The notes: generated by a model not told the origin, from the letters alone. Counted from the stretch's first letter, positions 46,821 to 55,530 are shown. The stretch is DNA of 64,000 nt from Streptacidiphilus melanogenes (GCF_000787835.1 NZ_BBPP01000036.1:1-64000), one strand, 5' to 3'. A program made the numbers and translations.

Positions 46821-48029
46821 ATGCGGGCCATGGGGGCTGAGGCCGGGGCCGAGGCGCAGCCAGGGACCGACGGTCCGGGCGGCCTGCTGCTGACCGGCGC
46901 GCGTTTGGCCGACGGGCGGACGGTGGACGTCCGCCTGAGCGGCGAGCGGATCGAGGCCGTCGGCGCCGCCGGCTCCCTGCACGCGGCCGAGCGGCTCGAC
47001 CTCGGCGGCTTCCTGCTGCTGCCCGCGCCCGCCGAGCCGCACGCCCACCTGGACGAGGCGCTGACGGCCGACGCCCCGGCCCCCGACCACGAGGACGTAC
47101 GCCGCCGGATCACCGAGGCCGCGCTCATGTGCCTCGGCTACGGCTCGACCGTCGTGCGCACGCACATCCTGGTCACGCCGGCCACCGGCCCGGCCCGGAT
47201 CGACGCCGCACTCCAGGCTGCCCGCGACCTGAGCGGGCTGATGGACCTGCAGATCACCGCCATGCCCGGCCCGTTGACGGGCGCTGCGGCGCGCGAGGCC
47301 CGCGCGCTGCTGCGCGAGGCGGCGCGTGCGGGCGTTCACGCGCTGGGCGGCCGTGGCGAGAACGGGCCGGAGCCCGGAACGGACCTCGCGACCCTGCTGG
47401 AGCTGGCGGACACCTGCGACCTGCCGCTGGACCTGCATCTTCGCTCACCGCAGGAGCTGGACAGGCTGCCGTTGGACCGGCTGCCCGCCGGATCGCTGCT
47501 CACCCTGGCTGGACCGCCGCCGCGCCCGTCGGCGATCGGCGCGCTGGCCGGCGCGGCGGCGCGGGTGGGCGTGGTGCTGCTGCCGCAGGGCGGCTGCTGC
47601 GCCGGGCTCCCCGGGCCGCAGGGGTTCGACGCGGCGACGGCTCGGCGGCTTGCCGAGGCGGGCGTCCAACTGGCCGCGGGCGGCGGGGCGTTGCGCGACG
47701 CGGTCCGCCCGGTGGGCCGCGCGGACCCGATGGAGGCGGCGTTCCTGCTGAGCGCGCAGGCGGGCCTTTCCGTGCCCGCGGCCTACGACGCGATCGGGCC
47801 GGGCGCGCGGGCGCTCCTCGGGCTGCCCCGCCCGGCCGTCGAGCCCGGCCACCCCGCGGACCTGCTGGCGCTGCGCGGCGACTCCCTCCTCACCGCGCTG
47901 AGCGGCGGCCACAGCCGTGTCGTCCTGCACGCCGGCCGCGTCGTCTCCCGCACCAGCGCGGTCCGCGAGTACGCGGAGACGACCACCGCAGCCGTGCCCC
48001 GCCAGGTCCGCCCACCACGGCCCGCCTAG
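46821..48029 (+). CDS. Amidohydrolase, cytosine-deaminase-like, with degenerate active site
   Basis: A 402-residue TIM-barrel protein of the CodA/cytosine deaminase branch. The first metal motif is present (EPHAHLDEAL), as are the VVRTHILV strand and the LPLDLHL strand with its His. However, the expected HxxE after that His reads HLRS, the His-bearing strand that should follow appears as LLTLAGPPPRPS, and the normally invariant Asp before the RDP-like motif is Gly (AAGGGALRDAV). Three catalytic or metal residues therefore seem lost. It may be a regulatory pseudoenzyme or have different chemistry. The ATG at 46821 is uncertain; 46830 is an alternative. Confidence 0.75.
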   Translation: MRAMGAEAGAEAQPGTDGPGGLLLTGARLADGRTVDVRLSGERIEAVGAAGSLHAAERLDLGGFLLLPAPAEPHAHLDEALTADAPAPDHEDVRRRITEAALMCLGYGSTVVRTHILVTPATGPARIDAALQAARDLSGLMDLQITAMPGPLTGAAAREARALLREAARAGVHALGGRGENGPEPGTDLATLLELADTCDLPLDLHLRSPQELDRLPLDRLPAGSLLTLAGPPPRPSAIGALAGAAARVGVVLLPQGGCCAGLPGPQGFDAATARRLAEAGVQLAAGGGALRDAVRPVGRADPMEAAFLLSAQAGLSVPAAYDAIGPGARALLGLPRPAVEPGHPADLLALRGDSLLTALSGGHSRVVLHAGRVVSRTSAVREYAETTTAAVPRQVRPPRPA

Positions 48030-48264
48030 CCCTCCGGGCGAAAGGGCTGGGCCCTCGTCAGCGGTGGGAGCGGCGATGAGGTGATGAGGCGGGCGCCCGC
48101 CGGCTGGGCGGGGACGATCCGGGACGGCCCGGCGCCGAGTGCGCGCAGCCGGAATCGCGATGTTGCTCGGGGCCTGGGCCGAAGTCGGCCCCGCCGCGGC
48201 GTCGGCCGCCGGTTCCGTGCCTGGTCGCGCCTCCTGGCCCAGGGCGGGCTTCGCCCGAGGCCGA

Positions 48265-48377
48265 GCGCGGAACCGGGCGCAGTACCGGGGCGCGGAGCCG
48301 GGCGCGGAGCCGGGCGCGGAGCCGGGGCGCGGAGCCGGGGCGCGGAGCCGGGGCGCAGTGCCGGGGCGCAGTGCCGG
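48265..48377. repeat. GC-rich minisatellite
   Basis: Nine tandem units of 12-13 bp with the pattern GCGC, AGT or GGA, then RCCGG(G). Neighbouring units are nearly identical. It lies in the 393-bp gene-free gap between the amidohydrolase and the convergent GNAT gene; the rest of that gap shows only a small inverted repeat near 48243. Confidence 0.8.
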
Positions 48378-48422
48378 GCGCAGGGGGCTGGAGGCGCCCA
48401 TCGTGGGCGGCTCTACGGGCCG

Positions 48423-48947
48423 TCAGGAGTCGGTCAGCGGTCTTCGGTAGTGGACGAGGAGTTCGCCCCAGTCGTCGATCTTGACGCGGCCGGTGCGGCG
48501 GAAGCCGAGGGCGCGGTAGAGGCGGTTGGCGCGCAGGTTGTCGGCGTGGGTCCAGAGCTGGGCCTCGGTGTAGCCGCGTGCGCGGCCGTCGGCGGTGATC
48601 CCGTCGAGCAGGCTGCGGCCGACGTGCTGGCCCCAACGGTCGGGGGCGACGCTGAGCAGGCTGAGGTGCAGCAGCCCCGGGCGGGGCGGGCCCGCGCCGT
48701 CGTCCTCGAGGCCCTGCAGGCCCAGGATCGTGCCGATGATGCCGGGCCCGCCCTCCTCCCCGCGGCCGTCCTCGCGCGCCAGCAACAGCTTCGCTCCGGG
48801 CGCGGCCATCCGCGCGTACGCCGAGCGCACGTGCGCCCGCGCGAGCGGGCGGCCGTTGCGCCGGATCATGTGCGAGTGCTGCCAGACCGCGATCGCCGCC
48901 TCGATCTCCTCTGCGGTGGCCGGGCTCACCGTCACGCTGCCGCTCAT
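48423..48947 (-). CDS. GNAT-family N-acetyltransferase
   Basis: A 174-residue acetyltransferase. The acetyl-CoA-binding motif A is LLSVAPDRWGQHVGRSLLDG (about 104-123: the Q/R-x-x-G-x-G/A pattern), followed by WTHADNLRANRLYRALGFRR, the classical motif B. The ATG at 48947 has GGGGGAGGGA upstream. The substrate is unknown; such genes acetylate small amines or proteins. It is divergent from the flavin monooxygenase. Confidence 0.88.
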   Translation of the reverse strand: MSGSVTVSPATAEEIEAAIAVWQHSHMIRRNGRPLARAHVRSAYARMAAPGAKLLLAREDGRGEEGGPGIIGTILGLQGLEDDGAGPPRPGLLHLSLLSVAPDRWGQHVGRSLLDGITADGRARGYTEAQLWTHADNLRANRLYRALGFRRTGRVKIDDWGELLVHYRRPLTDS

Positions 48948-49123
48948 CGAGTCCCTCCCCCGGGAACGTTCCCCCACGTGGCGGGGCACAAGCTTTCCAC
49001 CCACCCGCGCCGCCCGCGCAAGAGGCGTGACACAGCCGAAACCGCAGCGTGACTGCCGCGCTCAAGCCGTACTGGACCGCGCACGGAGAGAGTGGGGCGC
49101 GGTGCAGGGAGGGAGAAAGTGCG

Positions 49124-50419
49124 ATGGCGGACGCAACCACCGACGTCTGCATCGTCGGAGCCGGGCCCGCGGGGCTGACCCTGGCCCTGGAACTGGTCCG
49201 GCGCGGAGTCCGGGTCACCGTGCTGGAGCAGCGCGCGGACTTCGCCCGGACCTTCCGCGGGGAGTCGCTCTCCCCCGACTCGGTGTGGCTGCTGCGCGGG
49301 ATGGGCTTGTTCGAGCGGCTGCGCGGCTCCTGCCTGGAGATGCGCGCCCTGGAGATCACCGACGCCGGCCGGACCGTGCTGCGGGCCGACTTCGCCGACT
49401 TCCCCTATCCGCAGCGCTCGCCCGTGGAACTGCCGCAGTCGGTGCTGCTCGCCGAGCTTGCGAGGGAGTGCCGCCGGCACCGGGGCTTCCGGCTGCTGCA
49501 CCGGGTGACGGCCGTCGGGCTGCTGGGCGCGGACCGGGTGACGGGCGTGCACTGCCAGGGGCCTGACGGCCGGTTCGAGGTGCGGGCCGCGCTGACCGTG
49601 GCCGCGGACGGCCGCTACAGCCGGGTGCGCGACCTGTCGGGCCTGACCGCGGAGAAGACCCAGCTGGGCCGTGACGTGGTGTGGCTGCGGCTCCCGCGCC
49701 CCGACGTCTGGGACGCGGCCACCTACCGGATCCGTATCGACGCCGGTCGGCACGCGCTCTTCCTGCCCACCCATCCCGACGACGTCCGGGTCGGGCTGAA
49801 CATCCCCAAGGGCGGCGTGCGCAAGCTGCGCGCCGAGGGCATCGAGGGTCTGCACCGGCGCCTGGACGCGCTGGCGCCGGAGCTCTCCGAGCTGGTCCGC
49901 GCAGGGGTGCAGGAGTGGGGCGACACCAGCGTGCTGGACCTGTTCACCACCGTCGTGCCGCGCTGGTCCCGTCCGGGCCTGGCCCTGGTCGGCGACGCGG
50001 CCCACACGCTCTCGCCGATCCTCGGGCAGGGCGTCAACCACGCGCTGGCGGACGCGGTCACGCTCGCGCCGCTGATCGCGCCGCTCATCGACGCCGACCC
50101 GGCCGGCGCGGCCGTCGGCGAGGCGCTGCGCGCCTTCCAGCGCGAACGCGAACCGCTGGTCGCCCGTTCCCGGGCGCTCCAGCTGCGGCAGGAGCGGCTC
50201 TTCGCGCTGGAGCGCCCGCTCGCGGCGGCGGCGCGACGGGCGCTGTACCGGGCCGTGGACCGCAGCGCGACGTTGAAGCTGCGTGTGCTCGCCCCCGCCT
50301 ACTTCCAACTCCAGAGTCGCCAGGAACAGCGCCGCCGGCAGGAGAGCCCTCGGGAGCAGAGCCGTGACGGGCAGAACCGTGACGGTCAGGGCCGTGACGA
50401 GAGAGGAGTGGCGGCATGA
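49124..50419 (+). CDS. FAD-dependent monooxygenase (PHBH class A), first of three
   Basis: A 431-residue flavoprotein hydroxylase. The dinucleotide-binding GxGxxG is at residues 12-17 (CIVGAGPAGL), the DG motif in VAADGRYSRVRD, and GD at 290-291 (LVGDAAHTLSPILGQGVN). It probably hydroxylates or epoxidises a cluster intermediate using NAD(P)H and O2. The last 30 residues form a hydrophilic Arg/Gln/Asp/Gly repeat tail absent from typical family members, encoded by an imperfect 15-bp tandem repeat. Its stop overlaps the start of the fkbH-like gene (ATGA), so the two are coupled. ATG at 49124 has GGGAGGGAG upstream. Confidence 0.9.
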   Translation: MADATTDVCIVGAGPAGLTLALELVRRGVRVTVLEQRADFARTFRGESLSPDSVWLLRGMGLFERLRGSCLEMRALEITDAGRTVLRADFADFPYPQRSPVELPQSVLLAELARECRRHRGFRLLHRVTAVGLLGADRVTGVHCQGPDGRFEVRAALTVAADGRYSRVRDLSGLTAEKTQLGRDVVWLRLPRPDVWDAATYRIRIDAGRHALFLPTHPDDVRVGLNIPKGGVRKLRAEGIEGLHRRLDALAPELSELVRAGVQEWGDTSVLDLFTTVVPRWSRPGLALVGDAAHTLSPILGQGVNHALADAVTLAPLIAPLIDADPAGAAVGEALRAFQREREPLVARSRALQLRQERLFALERPLAAAARRALYRAVDRSATLKLRVLAPAYFQLQSRQEQRRRQESPREQSRDGQNRDGQGRDERGVAA

Positions 50420-52317
50420 CCGGGTCGAACACGGGCGCCGAGGCGCTGGAGCGGGTCCGCTCCCTGCAGGCGGGCGGAAGGCTCGCGGCCGAGTACGCCG
50501 GGCTGTCCCGGCTGCTGTCCCCCCTGGACGCCGGGGACCCGGCGCTGGTCAAGGCCGGGCGGCTGCTGGCGCGCCTCGACCCCGACGAGGTGCTGGCGCA
50601 CCGGCCGGACACCCCGGCGGTCAGGGTCGCGGCCACCGGGAGCAGCACCTTGGGCGCGCTGACGCCCTCGCTGTGCGCGGAGTTCGCCCGCCACGGGCTG
50701 CTGCCGCGGCTGACGGTCGGCGACTACGACGGGTGGCAGGTCGACCTGCGCGACCCTGAGAGCACGCTGCACGCGCCGGACACCGACCTCGCGCTGGTGC
50801 TGCTGGACGCCTCCGTGGTCTTCGACCGCCTGCCGCCCGTCTGGAGCGCTGCGGACGCGGTCGAGGCCGTGTCAGCAGCGGGCGAGGAGATCGCGGCCCT
50901 GGTGCGGGGGTTCCTGTCCAGATCCCGGGCCACGCTGGTGCTGACCACCCTGCCGCTGAGCCGCCTGCACACGCACCGGCTGGTCGACCTGCGCTCGCGC
51001 GCCGCGCTCGGCGCGGCCTGGCACGGCCTCAACTCCCGGCTGCTGGGCCTGGGCGCGGAGCTGGAGCGGGTGGTCGTGCTCGACCTGGACGTGCTGCTGA
51101 CGCAGGGCGGTCCGCTCTGCGACCCGCGCCTGGCCGCGTACGCGGGCGAGGAGCTGGGCGAGGAACTGCTCGCCCGCTGCGCCCGCGAGGTCGGGCACCT
51201 GGCCCGCGCGCTGACCGGCCGGACGCGGAAGGTGCTGGTGCTGGACCTCGACAACACGCTGTGGGACGGCGTGCTCGGCGAGGACGGCGCGGAGGGGATC
51301 GCGGCGCGCTCGACGCTGCGCGGCGAGGCCTTCGGGCGGGTGCAGCGGCTGGCCCGGCAGCTGGGCTCGCAGGGGGTGCTGCTCGCGGTGTGCAGCAAGA
51401 ACGACCGCGGTCCGGTGCTCGACGTACTGCGCGATCACCCGGACATGCAGCTGCGCGAGGCGGACTTCGTCGCCGTGCAGGCGGACTGGGGTCCGAAGAA
51501 CAAGGGCCTGGAGGAGATCGCTGAGCGGCTGGGCCTGGGCCTGGACAGCTTCGTCTTCGCCGACGACTCGGCGTTCGAGACCGGTCTGGTGGCCGCGGCG
51601 CTGCCGCAGGTCGCGGTGGTGCCGCTGGGCGCCGAACCGGCGCTCGCGCCCGAACGGCTGCTTGCCGACGGCTGGTTCGACACCCTGGAGCTGACCGAGG
51701 CGGACCGGGAGCGCACCGCGCGCTACCGCGTCGAGGCGGCCCGCTCGGACCTGCGCGAGGCGGCGACCTCGGTCGAGGCGTACCTGCGGGAGCTGGGCGT
51801 CCGCGTCTCGGTGGAGCGGGCACATCTGGGCGACGTCGGCCGGCTGGCCCAACTGACGCAGCGGACCAACCAGTTCAACCTCACCACGCGCAGACTCACG
51901 GCCGCCGAGGTGCGGTCGATGACGGAGGACCCGAGCCGTCTGGTGCTCACGGTGCGGTCCGCGGACCGCTTCGGGGACGACGGGGTGGTCGGCGCGCTCT
52001 TCGCGTGTCGCGAGCGGGACGGGCTGCGGGTGGAGAACCTGCTGCTGAGCTGCCGGGTGCTCGGGCGCGGCATCGAGCGGGCGGTGGTGGCGTCGGTGCT
52101 GGACCACGCCAAGGCGGAGGGCCTGGCGGAGGTGACCGCCGCGTACCGGGCGACGCCGCGCAACCACCGGGTGGCGGACTTCTGGCCCTCGGTCGGCTTC
52201 GCGGCGCTCCAGGAGCGGGCCACCGAGGCCGGGTCGCCGGATGCCCTGGTGTTCCGTCACCCGCTGGACCGGCCCTTGGAACTGCCCGAGCACGTGCGTC
52301 TGGACGTGGGGTTCTGA
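50416..52317 (+). CDS. FkbH-like HAD-IIIC family protein
   Basis: A 633-residue three-part protein. Residues about 1-265 form the N-terminal SGNH-like domain of FkbH proteins (ATGSSTLGAL near 75). The HAD domain starts at 272 with LVLDLDNTLWDG (Asp277, Asp279, Thr281), motif II CSKND at 326-330, Lys in PKNKG, and motif IV ADDSAFE at 382-388, a variant of the common DDNPxER. The C-terminal GNAT-like region includes LAQLTQRTNQFNLTTRRL. Known relatives dephosphorylate 1,3-bisphosphoglycerate and load glyceryl onto a carrier protein for glycerate-derived extender units or tetronates. No carrier protein or PKS lies in the window. Confidence 0.9.
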   Translation: MTGSNTGAEALERVRSLQAGGRLAAEYAGLSRLLSPLDAGDPALVKAGRLLARLDPDEVLAHRPDTPAVRVAATGSSTLGALTPSLCAEFARHGLLPRLTVGDYDGWQVDLRDPESTLHAPDTDLALVLLDASVVFDRLPPVWSAADAVEAVSAAGEEIAALVRGFLSRSRATLVLTTLPLSRLHTHRLVDLRSRAALGAAWHGLNSRLLGLGAELERVVVLDLDVLLTQGGPLCDPRLAAYAGEELGEELLARCAREVGHLARALTGRTRKVLVLDLDNTLWDGVLGEDGAEGIAARSTLRGEAFGRVQRLARQLGSQGVLLAVCSKNDRGPVLDVLRDHPDMQLREADFVAVQADWGPKNKGLEEIAERLGLGLDSFVFADDSAFETGLVAAALPQVAVVPLGAEPALAPERLLADGWFDTLELTEADRERTARYRVEAARSDLREAATSVEAYLRELGVRVSVERAHLGDVGRLAQLTQRTNQFNLTTRRLTAAEVRSMTEDPSRLVLTVRSADRFGDDGVVGALFACRERDGLRVENLLLSCRVLGRGIERAVVASVLDHAKAEGLAEVTAAYRATPRNHRVADFWPSVGFAALQERATEAGSPDALVFRHPLDRPLELPEHVRLDVGF

Positions 52318-52333
52318 CGACGCACCCGGACCC

Positions 52334-52374
52334 GTCCGCCGCCGCGGCCCGTGGGGGGCCGTCGGCGGCCGGAC
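52334..52374. terminator. Hairpin between fkbH-like gene and reductase
   Basis: An imperfect GC stem (52334-52350 with 52355-52374, bulged) in the 77 bp between convergent stops. It could end both transcripts. Confidence 0.5.
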
Positions 52375-52394
52375 GAGTCCGGGAGGCGGCGCCG

Positions 52395-53360
52395 TCAGAG
52401 GTCGAGGACCAGACGGGGCGTGCGGGCCCTGGAGACACAGATCAGCATGGTCCGGCCGGACTCGCGGTCGGCCGGGGAGAGGACGCTGTCCCGATGGTCG
52501 GGTTCGCCGCCCAGGACGTCCGTCTCGCAGGTGCCGCAGGTGCCCTCGCGGCAGGAGGAGAAGCAGTCGTCGACGCCCTCGTCCTCCAGCACATCGAGGA
52601 TGCTCTGGTCCGCCGGGACGATCACGGTCCTTCCGGTGCGGGCGAGTTCGATCTCGATCGCGGTGTCGGGCCCGGCCTCCACGCCCTCGGCGGCCTTGGG
52701 GTGGAACCGCTCCAGTCGCAGGCTCGCCCCGGCGTCCGGCCAGCCGGCCGTCCGGGCGGCGACCGCGTCGAGCAGGCCCTCGGGACCGCAGCAGTAGACC
52801 AGGGTGCCGGCGAGCGGCTCGCCGAGCGCCGCGTCGAGGTCGAGCAGGCCGGACTCCTCCTCCGTCACGACGGTCACCCGCTCGCCGTGGCGCGCCAGCT
52901 CGTCGCGGAAGGCCATCGAGGAGCCGGCTCGGCCGCCGTAGAGCAGACGCCAGTCGGTTCCCGCGGCCTCGGCTGCGGCGATCATCGGCAGCAGCGGCGT
53001 GATGCCGATGCCGCCGGCGATCAGCAGCAGGGCGGGCGAGGACTCCAGGGCGAAGTTGTTACGGGGCGCGCTGACCTGGAGGGTCTCACCGACGGTCAGG
53101 TGGTCGTGGATCCATGCGGAGCCGCCGCGGCCGTTCGGCTCGCGCAGCACGGCGACGCGGTAGCGGTCCTGCTCGGCCGGGTCCCCGCACAGGGAGTACT
53201 GGCGGATCAGCCCGTTGCCGAGGTGGAGGTCCACATGCGCGCCCGGGGTCCACGCGGGCAGGGGCAGTCCGGCCGGGTCCGCGAGGCTCAGGCCGAGCAC
53301 CCCGTCGGCGAGCCGGTCGAGCGCCAGAACGGTCAGTTTCCGGGTGTCGGTCACGGTCAT
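52395..53360 (-). CDS. Phthalate-dioxygenase-reductase-type oxidoreductase with 2Fe-2S domain
   Basis: A 321-residue electron-transfer protein. The flavin-binding barrel comes first (residues 1-105, RQYSLCGDP), then the NAD(P)H domain (LLLIAGGIGITPLLPM, about 118-133; VYCCGPEGLLDAV), then a C-terminal plant-type ferredoxin with CFSSCREGTCGTC and a fourth Cys in MLICVSRA. Such reductases feed electrons to Rieske oxygenases (VanB, PDR) or, less often, P450s. No Rieske oxygenase is in the window. GAAGGGA precedes the ATG at 53360. It is divergent from the PadR gene. Confidence 0.92.
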   Translation of the reverse strand: MTVTDTRKLTVLALDRLADGVLGLSLADPAGLPLPAWTPGAHVDLHLGNGLIRQYSLCGDPAEQDRYRVAVLREPNGRGGSAWIHDHLTVGETLQVSAPRNNFALESSPALLLIAGGIGITPLLPMIAAAEAAGTDWRLLYGGRAGSSMAFRDELARHGERVTVVTEEESGLLDLDAALGEPLAGTLVYCCGPEGLLDAVAARTAGWPDAGASLRLERFHPKAAEGVEAGPDTAIEIELARTGRTVIVPADQSILDVLEDEGVDDCFSSCREGTCGTCETDVLGGEPDHRDSVLSPADRESGRTMLICVSRARTPRLVLDL

Positions 53361-53415
53361 GGGGTTCCCTTCGGCCAAGCTGATAGTCACAACGAAACTA
53401 GGTTGCTTGTTACTA

Positions 53416-53441
53416 CTCGTCTGCGTATGCTCGTAGACGAG
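53416..53441. promoter_or_regulatory. Inverted repeat between reductase and padR
   Basis: CTCGTCT (53416-53422) and AGACGAG (53435-53441) with a 12-bp spacer, 23 bp before the PadR start and in the 103-bp divergent promoter region. It is a candidate PadR operator, although its sequence is not the ATGT/ACAT type described for several PadR proteins. Confidence 0.45.
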
Positions 53442-53463
53442 CACCGGAAAGCGGGGTGGATCG

Positions 53464-54120
53464 ATGGCTAAGCAACGCAAGGTCGGGAATCTGTTGGCGC
53501 TCGCACTGCTCTCCGCTGCCTTCCAGCGGCCCATGCACCCGTACGAGATGGCGTCGGTACTGCGCGCCAGGGGCAAGGACCAGGACATGACGATCAAGTG
53601 GGGCTCGCTCTACACGGTCGTACGCAACCTGGTAAAACACGGTCTGCTCGAAGCAGCCCTGAGCACCCGTCAAGGGGGCCGCCCGGAGCGGACGGTGTAC
53701 GAGATCACCGCCGCGGGGCGCGCGGAGCTGGAGGACTGGATCCGCGAGCTGGTCGCGGTCCCGGAGGCGGAGCATCCGCACTTCGCAGCGGGCCTCTCCG
53801 AGCTCCAGGTCCTCTCGCCGCAGGAGGCGACACAGCTGCTGGAGCTGCGGCTGCTGCGGCTGAACGCGGAGATCGCGGCGGACCGGGCCCGGCTCGACGT
53901 CGACGCGACAGAGGTGCCGCGGCTCTTCCTGATCGAATCGGAGTACCAGCTCGCGCTGCGCGAGGCGGAGGCCGCCTGGGTCGCCTCGCTGCTGCGCGAA
54001 CTCGCGGACGGCTCGCTGCCCGGCGTGGCCGAATGGCAGTCGTTCCACAGAACCGGACGGATACCGCCCGAACTGCTCGAGCTCGCCGAGCTCGGCGGGG
54101 CGGAGATACCGGCCGAGTAG
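53464..54120 (+). CDS. PadR-family transcriptional regulator
   Basis: A 218-residue regulator with an N-terminal winged helix (LALALLSAAFQRPMHPYEMA, SLYTVVRNLVKHGLLEA, ERTVYEITAAGRAELEDWI) and a long helical C-terminal domain typical of the PadR-s2/Vir-like group. It lies between the divergent reductase and the second flavin monooxygenase, both likely targets. PadR proteins usually de-repress on binding a phenolic or other small ligand. Confidence 0.92.
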   Translation: MAKQRKVGNLLALALLSAAFQRPMHPYEMASVLRARGKDQDMTIKWGSLYTVVRNLVKHGLLEAALSTRQGGRPERTVYEITAAGRAELEDWIRELVAVPEAEHPHFAAGLSELQVLSPQEATQLLELRLLRLNAEIAADRARLDVDATEVPRLFLIESEYQLALREAEAAWVASLLRELADGSLPGVAEWQSFHRTGRIPPELLELAELGGAEIPAE

Positions 54121-54301
54121 GCCAGCGGACCCCTGGTCAGGTGCGGGAACACCGGACCAGGGTCCACGTCCTCGACGCGCAACCGCTCGCACGGCCCCGC
54201 CCACGAGGTGGCGACCCAAGGATAGCCGGGGCAGTGCCGATCGGGCCGAAAACGTACGCGATTACCAAGAGCAATCCCGGATCCTTGAACAGGAGTTCGT
54301 C

Positions 54302-55507
54302 ATGACTGACAGCACCGCACGCAGCGCCCTCGTCATCGGCGGCGGCATCGCCGGTCCCGTCACCGCGCTCGCGCTGCGCCGCGCGGGCATCCAGGCCACC
54401 GTGTACGAGGCCTACAACACGAGCGACGACGGCGTCGGCGGCATGCTCGGCATCGCCTCCAACGGCATCAGCGCGCTCGACGTCGTCGGCGCGGGCGACG
54501 CGGTCCGCGGCATCGGCATCGCCGTCAAGTCGATGATTCTGCAGAGCTGGACGGGCAAGCGGCTGGCCGAGTTCGGCACCATGCCCGGCCTCGACCCGAC
54601 GCAGACCGTCTGGCGCCACGAGCTCTCCCGGGTGCTGCGCGAGGCCGCGCAGGCCCAGGGCATCCGCTACGAGACCGGAAAGCGCCTGGTCACCGCCGAG
54701 GAGTACGGCGACGGCGTCAACGCCGTCTTCGAGGACGGCAGCACCGCCCGCGGCGACATCCTGGTCGGCGCGGACGGCATCAAGTCCGTGGTCCGCGGCC
54801 TGATCGACCCCAGCGCACCCGGCCCCCGCTACACCGGCCTGGTCGGCATCGGCGGCCGCCCGCGCGGCCGGATCTCCGGGGTGCCGCTGGGCGACACCGG
54901 CATCATGTTCATGATCTTCGGCAAGCAGGCCTTCTTCGCCTACCAGGTCTACCAGGACGGCAGCGTCGGCTGGTTCGCGAACCTTCCTCGCCCGGAGCCG
55001 ATCTGGCACGCCGAGGCGCAGGCCATCGGCGCGGAGGAGTGGCTGCGCCGACTGCGCAAGATCTTCGCGGAGGACCGCACGCCCGCCCCCGCGATCCTGG
55101 CGCATGCGCGCCCCGAGGACCTGATCATCGTGGGCGGTCTGCAGGACATGCCCACCGTCCCGCACTGGAGCCGTGGGCGCATGGTTCTGGTCGGCGACTC
55201 CGCGCACGCGACCTCGCCGAGCTCCGGCCAGGGCGTCTCGGTCGCGGCGGAGAGCGCGGTCGAACTGGCCCGCTGCCTGCGGGACCAGCCCATCGCCCAG
55301 GCCTTCCGCACCTACGAGTCGATCCGCCGCCCGCGGGTGGAGCGGATCATCCAGAACGCGGCGCGGACCAACAGCCACAAGGCCGCGGGCCCGATGGGGC
55401 GGGTCATCCGGGACACGATCTTCCCCATGATGATCAAGTTCGCCAAGCCGGACCGCTTCGCCTGGCAGTTCGCCCACCGCATCGACTGGGACGCGAAGGT
55501 GCACTGA
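54302..55507 (+). CDS. FAD-dependent monooxygenase, second of three
   Basis: A 401-residue class A flavoprotein. GGGIAG at residues 13-18 is the FAD Rossmann motif, LVGADGIKSVVR the DG motif and VGDSAHATSPSSGQG (Gly298-Asp299) the GD motif. The sequence around GGMLGIASNGISALDVVGAG resembles flavin oxygenases of aromatic polyketide and indole pathways; substrate unknown. The 181-bp gap after padR may hold its own promoter. A Gly-Ile-Ala at the FAD site and the C-terminal HRIDWDAKVH are intact, so the gene looks functional. Confidence 0.9.
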   Translation: MTDSTARSALVIGGGIAGPVTALALRRAGIQATVYEAYNTSDDGVGGMLGIASNGISALDVVGAGDAVRGIGIAVKSMILQSWTGKRLAEFGTMPGLDPTQTVWRHELSRVLREAAQAQGIRYETGKRLVTAEEYGDGVNAVFEDGSTARGDILVGADGIKSVVRGLIDPSAPGPRYTGLVGIGGRPRGRISGVPLGDTGIMFMIFGKQAFFAYQVYQDGSVGWFANLPRPEPIWHAEAQAIGAEEWLRRLRKIFAEDRTPAPAILAHARPEDLIIVGGLQDMPTVPHWSRGRMVLVGDSAHATSPSSGQGVSVAAESAVELARCLRDQPIAQAFRTYESIRRPRVERIIQNAARTNSHKAAGPMGRVIRDTIFPMMIKFAKPDRFAWQFAHRIDWDAKVH

Positions 55508-55530
55508 CGCTGCGCTGAGCAAGCGAGCCG

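Noticed and set aside
48265-48377. Possible CRISPR-like or origin iterons
   Set aside because: Units of 12-13 bp are directly abutting, extremely GC-rich and not near dnaA, rep or cas genes; they look like a minisatellite.
50416-52317. FkbH-like protein as part of a methoxymalonyl-ACP pathway
   Set aside because: The dehydrogenases, methyltransferase and carrier protein of that set (FkbG, FkbI, FkbJ types) are not present; the only methyltransferase is distant and of a different type.
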